Source: JACZSB01 sp965372015 (GTDB lineage Bacteria > Fidelibacterota > Marinisomatia > SCGC-AAA003-L08 > TS1B11). From it: a stretch of DNA of 9,303 nucleotides. The position numbers and the translations under genes were made by a program. Numbering within the stretch: the first letter of the stretch is position 1; the number at the start of each line of letters is the position of its first letter. The DNA is taken from the NCBI GenBank assembly GCA_965372015.1, contig CBDVAP010000121.1:1-9303 (forward strand), given 5' to 3'. Below are positions 6,591-9,303 of the stretch, in pieces. Below the pieces are notes generated by a model. It saw only the letters and a list, made by a program, of their open reading frames with translations, had not been told where the DNA came from and searched no databases.

Positions 6591-6806
6591 CTAAAAGGTA
6601 ATCACCTTATCGCTCTCCAGAGTCCAGGCAACCAGCAGGTCCATTCCGCCACGCTCTACACCCGATAACAGGTGACCGTTCGACGCCCCCCGGGCAGCGG
6701 CACAGGTGGCCGGTCCTTTGCGGCCGGGCACTTTTGTTTGGTAATAACGCCCATTCGGATCGGTGGGATTGTGCTCACCCGGTTTTTCAATTGCAATCGG
6801 GACTAT
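6591..6806 (-). pseudogene. 71-codon open frame on the minus strand without a start codon, probable gene fragment
   Basis: Reading the minus strand from 6806 down to the TAG at 6591-6593 gives 71 uninterrupted codons. The frame is bounded upstream by TGA (6807-6809) and two nearby in-frame TAA codons. It includes 'PNGRYYQTKVPGRKGPATCA' and ends 'MDLLVAWTLESDKVITF'. Codon choice over the last 50 codons is biased to G or C in third positions, like the genuine genes here, and the amino-acid mix is that of a soluble protein. The only ATG lies 20 codons from the end. No family is recognised. The best reading is the 3' end of a decayed or truncated gene, convergent with the AT-rich sensor gene; a GC-rich chance ORF remains possible. 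Confidence 0.35.
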
Positions 6807-6819
6807 TCAGGCTTATGAT
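6791..6819 (+). promoter_or_regulatory. Sigma-70-type promoter for the MEMO-family gene
   Basis: TTGCAA (6791-6796) and TATGAT (6814-6819) are separated by exactly 17 bases. The -10 box matches TATAAT at five of six positions and the -35 box matches TTGACA at four of six. Transcription would begin near 6826, leaving only about 8-10 untranslated bases before ATG 6835. That fits the absence of a Shine-Dalgarno sequence there. Confidence 0.5.
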
Positions 6820-6834
6820 TAGTGGTCTGTGTTC

Positions 6835-7701
6835 ATGAAAAGATCAGTCATACGCCGCCCCACCGCCCGGGCTTTCTACCCCGGCGATTGCCGCCGGGAG
6901 CTAGACATTTTCACAGCCGGGTTCGAGCCGCCCGCGGAGCTGACCGGCCCCTTGGCCGGAGCGGTCCTACCTCACGGCGGCTGGATGTACTCCGGCGGGG
7001 TGGCCGCCCGTACCCTGGCCTCGCTGGCAGCGTATTCCACCCCGGAGACGGTGGTCATGTTCGGCGGGGTTCACGTACCGCTGGCGACGCATGCCCTCTA
7101 CCCGACCGGCCGCTGGGAGACCCCGCTGGGCGACCTGGACGTTGATGCGGAAGTGGGCCGGGCCATCCTCCAGAGGGCCAGGGATCACCTGCGGCCCGAC
7201 ATCGAGGCCCACCGGTACGAACACTCCCTGGAAGTTCTGGCCCCCATGGTCAAGCATTTCTACCCAGCAGCGGCCATTGTGCCCATCATGGTGCTACCCG
7301 AAAACAGTGCCCTTGAATTGGGGCGGGCGGCCGGTGAAGCCTTGCGTGAGCTGGACCGGCCGGTGGTGCTGTTGGCCTCCAGCGATTTGACCCACTACGG
7401 CGCTGAATACGGGCTGCTTTCCGCCGGCAACGGCAATCCGGCTAAGCAATGGATGCAGGCCAACGATCGCCGGATGATCGAGACCTTGTGCAGCGGTAGC
7501 GGTGCGGAGGTGCTGGCGGAGGCTGACCGACACAGGAATGCCTGCGGCCCCGGCGCCCTGGCCGCCCTGAAGGAAGCTCTACGTATCCTAGACCGGCAGC
7601 AAGGCCAATTGGTAGAGTACGCCACCAGCCACGATATAGCGCCCGACACGCTGTTCCAAAGGGCGGTGGGATACGCCGGGATCGTCTTCGGGCCGGGGTA
7701 A
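6835..7701 (+). CDS. MEMO / AmmeMemoRadiSam system protein B
   Basis: 288 residues, the normal length for the MEMO family, whose fold resembles class III extradiol dioxygenases. ATG 6835 is preferred; GTG 6829 is in frame and adds two residues. The family motifs appear in order: 'RRPTARAFYP' (7-16), 'PHGGWMYSG' (46-54, usually 'PHAGYxYSG'), 'FGGVH' (76-80), 'WETPLGDLDVD' (94-104), 'EHSLEV' (129-134), 'SSDLTHYG' (182-189) and 'ACGPGA' (236-241). His47, His80, His187 and Cys237 are the likely metal-site residues, matching in spacing the His/Cys set described for human MEMO1. In prokaryotes this protein often sits beside an AMMECR1-domain protein and a radical-SAM enzyme. Neither is adjacent here, and the gene appears monocistronic. 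Its biochemical role in bacteria is not settled. The 'HGGW' variant of 'HAGY' is unusual. Confidence 0.93.
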   Translation: MKRSVIRRPTARAFYPGDCRRELDIFTAGFEPPAELTGPLAGAVLPHGGWMYSGGVAARTLASLAAYSTPETVVMFGGVHVPLATHALYPTGRWETPLGDLDVDAEVGRAILQRARDHLRPDIEAHRYEHSLEVLAPMVKHFYPAAAIVPIMVLPENSALELGRAAGEALRELDRPVVLLASSDLTHYGAEYGLLSAGNGNPAKQWMQANDRRMIETLCSGSGAEVLAEADRHRNACGPGALAALKEALRILDRQQGQLVEYATSHDIAPDTLFQRAVGYAGIVFGPG

Positions 7702-7706
7702 ACTAA

Positions 7707-7724
7707 ATCCGCTAGCTGGCGGAT
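7707..7724. terminator. Short hairpin just after the MEMO-family gene
   Basis: ATCCGC (7707-7712) pairs with GCGGAT (7719-7724) around the six-base loop TAGCTG, five bases after the TAA at 7699-7701. It could help end transcription of the MEMO gene, but no T-run follows, so an intrinsic terminator is not demonstrated. Confidence 0.35.
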
Positions 7725-7734
7725 CTGCGGTCAG

Positions 7735-7769
7735 CCTTGTCGCACTTCGACTAGCTCAGTGTGACAAGG
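7735..7769. repeat. Extragenic palindrome with a 12-bp stem
   Basis: CCTTGTCGCACT (7735-7746) pairs with AGTGTGACAAGG (7758-7769), giving twelve pairs with one G-T, around the loop TCGACTAGCTC. The centre, CACTTCGACTAGCTCAGTG, closely resembles the 'CTTCGACAAGCTCAG' type of short palindromic repeat seen between genes in many unrelated bacterial genomes. It lies between two genes in the same direction, has no T-run, and is followed directly by heptameric repeats. It may act as a transcript-end structure or simply be a dispersed repeat. Confidence 0.7.
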
Positions 7770-7771
7770 GG

Positions 7772-7848
7772 GAGAGCCGCCAGCCATCAGCGATAAGCCA
7801 CGGACAACTGACCAAGGACAACGGACAAACCAGCCCCCAGCCCCAGTG
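7772..7848. repeat. Degenerate 7-bp tandem repeat array, about eleven units
   Basis: Read in sevens from 7772, the units are GAGAGCC, GCCAGCC, ATCAGCG, ATAAGCC, ACGGACA, ACTGACC, AAGGACA, ACGGACA, AACCAGC, CCCCAGC and CCCAGTG. The phase holds throughout. In the ten units after the first (GAGAGCC), positions 4-5 read AG or GA (purine-purine), followed mostly by C. The central four (7800-7827) are the closest to each other. Two sub-families, 'xxCAGCx' and 'xxGGACA', succeed one another without loss of phase. Heptameric short tandem repeats of this type are known from cyanobacteria and several other bacterial groups. Nothing indicates that the array is translated. Confidence 0.6.
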
Positions 7849-7951
7849 TAGTGTTTCAAGTTGTCTGAAATCAGGTGGCGGAAGTAACTTCGCTGCCGTT
7901 GTTCTAACATGATGCAAGTAGATTAACCAAAGATATGCCGACCACACCTTT
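7849..7951 (+). promoter_or_regulatory. SecD upstream spacer with a small dyad
   Basis: Between the heptad array and ATG 7952 the only structured element is the 11-base dyad GAAGTAACTTC (7881-7891), which could be an operator half-pair or chance. No promoter with good -35 and -10 boxes stands out. A 7-codon ORF starting at ATG 7935 ends at TAA 7956-7958, overlapping the secD start out of frame; it may be chance or a tiny leader. Confidence 0.25.
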
Positions 7952-9303
7952 ATGCTAAGCCGACCCGGGCCCCGTTTCGCAATTATCGCTCTGATCCTTT
8001 TGTGGGTTATCTGGGCCTTGATCCCCACGGTCCAATACCGGGGGCTGACCGACGAGGATAAAGAGACCCGCCGGATAGCAGGCACTCTGGAATTCCTGGA
8101 ACACCGGATCATCAACCTGGGTCTGGACTTGCAGGGCGGCATCCACCTGGTACTGGAAGTGGACCTGCCCACCCTGGTGCGCACCCTGGCTGATAGCCAC
8201 GACGACCAACTGGATGAAGTGCTGGAACTGACCGCGGCCGAGGTGGCTGACACCGACGCCGAATTCTTCGATGTATTCGCCGCCCAGGCGCTGGCCGCCA
8301 ACTTGCGACTGATCCGCTACTTTTCTTCCCAGGGTACCAAGCTACCCGAGATCATTGACGGCCTGCGAGCCGAGGCTGACGACGCAGTATCCCGCGCCCT
8401 GGAAATCATCCGTAATCGGGTGGACCAGTTCGGTGTATCCGAGCCCACCATCCAGAAATCGGGCCGGCGGCGGATAATCGTGGAACTGGCCGGCATCAAG
8501 GACCCGGAGCAAGCCCGCCAGCTGATCCAGAACACGGCCCTGTTGGAGTTCAACCTGCTCCAGGATATTACCGCGGCCCAGGAAGTGATGCTCAAACTGG
8601 ATGAGGTCATCAAGACCGCCGGTGTGCCGGTAGAGGAGCCGGCCGCGGCCCTGGATACTACCGCTGGAGCGACGTCCCCCGAGGATACCGGCCTGGAAGC
8701 CTTGTTGGGCGCCGGCCTGGATACCGCTGCTGCCCCGGAGGGATTGGCCATCTCCGCTGAGGCCATCAGCGCCAACCCGTTCACCGCCTATGTCCATGTC
8801 CACGGCAACGACCTGGTGGTACCCGGACGCTATAAACACGCGGTGGAAAACCTGTTATCCTCCCCGGAAGTCAGGGCCAGCATTCCCAGCGATGGGGCTT
8901 TCCTGTGGAGCGCCCGCACTGAGCAGCTGCCGGTCCAGGCCGGGGACCAACAATTCTACCAACTGTATTACGTCTACCGGGAGGCGGGGCTTACCGGCGG
9001 GGTAATCACGAAAGCCCGGGCTGACATCGGTGCCCTGGGCTCTTCATCTGCCAGCCAACCGGTGGTCAATGTGGCCATGAATAACGAGGGGGCCAAAGTC
9101 TGGGCCCGCATGACCGGGGCCAACGTCGGTCGCCGGGTGGCCCTGGTGCTGGATAAGAGAGTCCATATGGCGCCGGTGATCAACAGCAAGATACCCAACG
9201 GGGCCACGGTTATTGAGGGTATGGCCAGCATGGAAGAAGCCAAGCTGATCGCTATCGTACTGCGGGCCGGTTCGTTGCCGGCGCCGGTCACAATTATAGA
9301 GGA
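7952..9303 (+). CDS. secD: Protein translocase subunit SecD, N-terminal 450 residues (cut by window end)
   Basis: SecD works with SecF beside SecYEG and uses the proton-motive force to help proteins leave the translocon on the outer face of the membrane. The frame is open from ATG 7952 to the window edge; an in-frame TAG at 7919 and no earlier start fix the N-terminus. No Shine-Dalgarno site is visible. Residues 9-27 are the first membrane helix. 'NLGLDLQGGIHLVLEVD' (55-71) is the hallmark of SecD. 'ALEIIRNRVDQFGVSEPTIQ' (149-168) and 'RRIIVELAGIKDPEQARQLI' belong to the P1 domain. An Ala/Asp/Pro-rich low-complexity stretch follows (about 215-260). 'VVNVAMNNEGAKVWARMTG' and 'LVLDKRVHMAPVINSKI' begin near residue 371. 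The C-terminal membrane helices and probably secF lie beyond the window. No yajC precedes it. Confidence 0.95.
   Translation, partial: MLSRPGPRFAIIALILLWVIWALIPTVQYRGLTDEDKETRRIAGTLEFLEHRIINLGLDLQGGIHLVLEVDLPTLVRTLADSHDDQLDEVLELTAAEVADTDAEFFDVFAAQALAANLRLIRYFSSQGTKLPEIIDGLRAEADDAVSRALEIIRNRVDQFGVSEPTIQKSGRRRIIVELAGIKDPEQARQLIQNTALLEFNLLQDITAAQEVMLKLDEVIKTAGVPVEEPAAALDTTAGATSPEDTGLEALLGAGLDTAAAPEGLAISAEAISANPFTAYVHVHGNDLVVPGRYKHAVENLLSSPEVRASIPSDGAFLWSARTEQLPVQAGDQQFYQLYYVYREAGLTGGVITKARADIGALGSSSASQPVVNVAMNNEGAKVWARMTGANVGRRVALVLDKRVHMAPVINSKIPNGATVIEGMASMEEAKLIAIVLRAGSLPAPVTIIE

Noticed and set aside
7756..8784. Two minus-strand open frames (7756-8301 and 8317-8784) rich in Ser, Arg and Ala
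   Set aside because: They lie opposite secD, which has unmistakable motifs on the plus strand. Their composition is that of antisense shadows.

Overview
The window looks like a piece of a GC-rich, uncultured bacterial chromosome with mostly weak Shine-Dalgarno sites. The SecD-type protein, the MEMO-family protein and the style of the molybdenum enzyme would fit the FCB group or a neighbouring deep-branching phylum. This is an impression, not a taxonomic call. No tRNA, rRNA, CRISPR array, integrase or complete transposase was found.

Layout. (1) Bases 2-121 hold the last 39 codons of an upstream gene, possibly a Gfo/Idh/MocA-type oxidoreductase. It is joined through a possible 26-codon mini-ORF (118-198) to an operon running to 5575. 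The operon encodes an exported protein with two DUF302-like halves (195-1106), a fusion of a four-cluster ferredoxin subunit with an NrfD/PsrC-type eight-helix membrane subunit (1103-2698), and a large bis-MGD molybdopterin catalytic subunit with its own [4Fe-4S] site (2732-5575). Together these form a membrane-bound respiratory complex of the complex-iron-sulfur-molybdoenzyme (CISM) family. The catalytic subunit has no Tat signal, so it probably faces the cytoplasm. Its substrate cannot be read from the sequence.

(2) From about 5626 to 6542 lies a compositionally different, AT-richer island bounded by two imperfect copies of a 31-bp direct repeat. It contains the C-terminal remnant of a response-regulator receiver domain and, starting at the base after its stop codon, a small membrane protein. 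That protein joins a four-helix sensor-type domain to a four-cysteine, zinc-ribbon-like tail and has no kinase domain.

(3) Bases 6369-6834 are intergenic on the plus strand. They hold a hairpin, the second repeat copy, a 71-codon open reading frame on the minus strand with no start codon (a likely gene fragment), and a good sigma-70-type promoter for the next gene. (4) Bases 6835-7701 encode a MEMO/AmmeMemoRadiSam B protein. (5) Bases 7702-7951 are a repeat-rich spacer with two hairpins and about eleven degenerate heptamers. (6) From 7952 to the window end runs the N-terminal 450 codons of SecD, cut off by the window edge.

The clearest functional unit is the redox operon. The most unusual signals are the repeat-flanked sensor island with its broken receiver domain, the heptad-repeat spacer, and the double 4-nt overlap at the mini-ORF.
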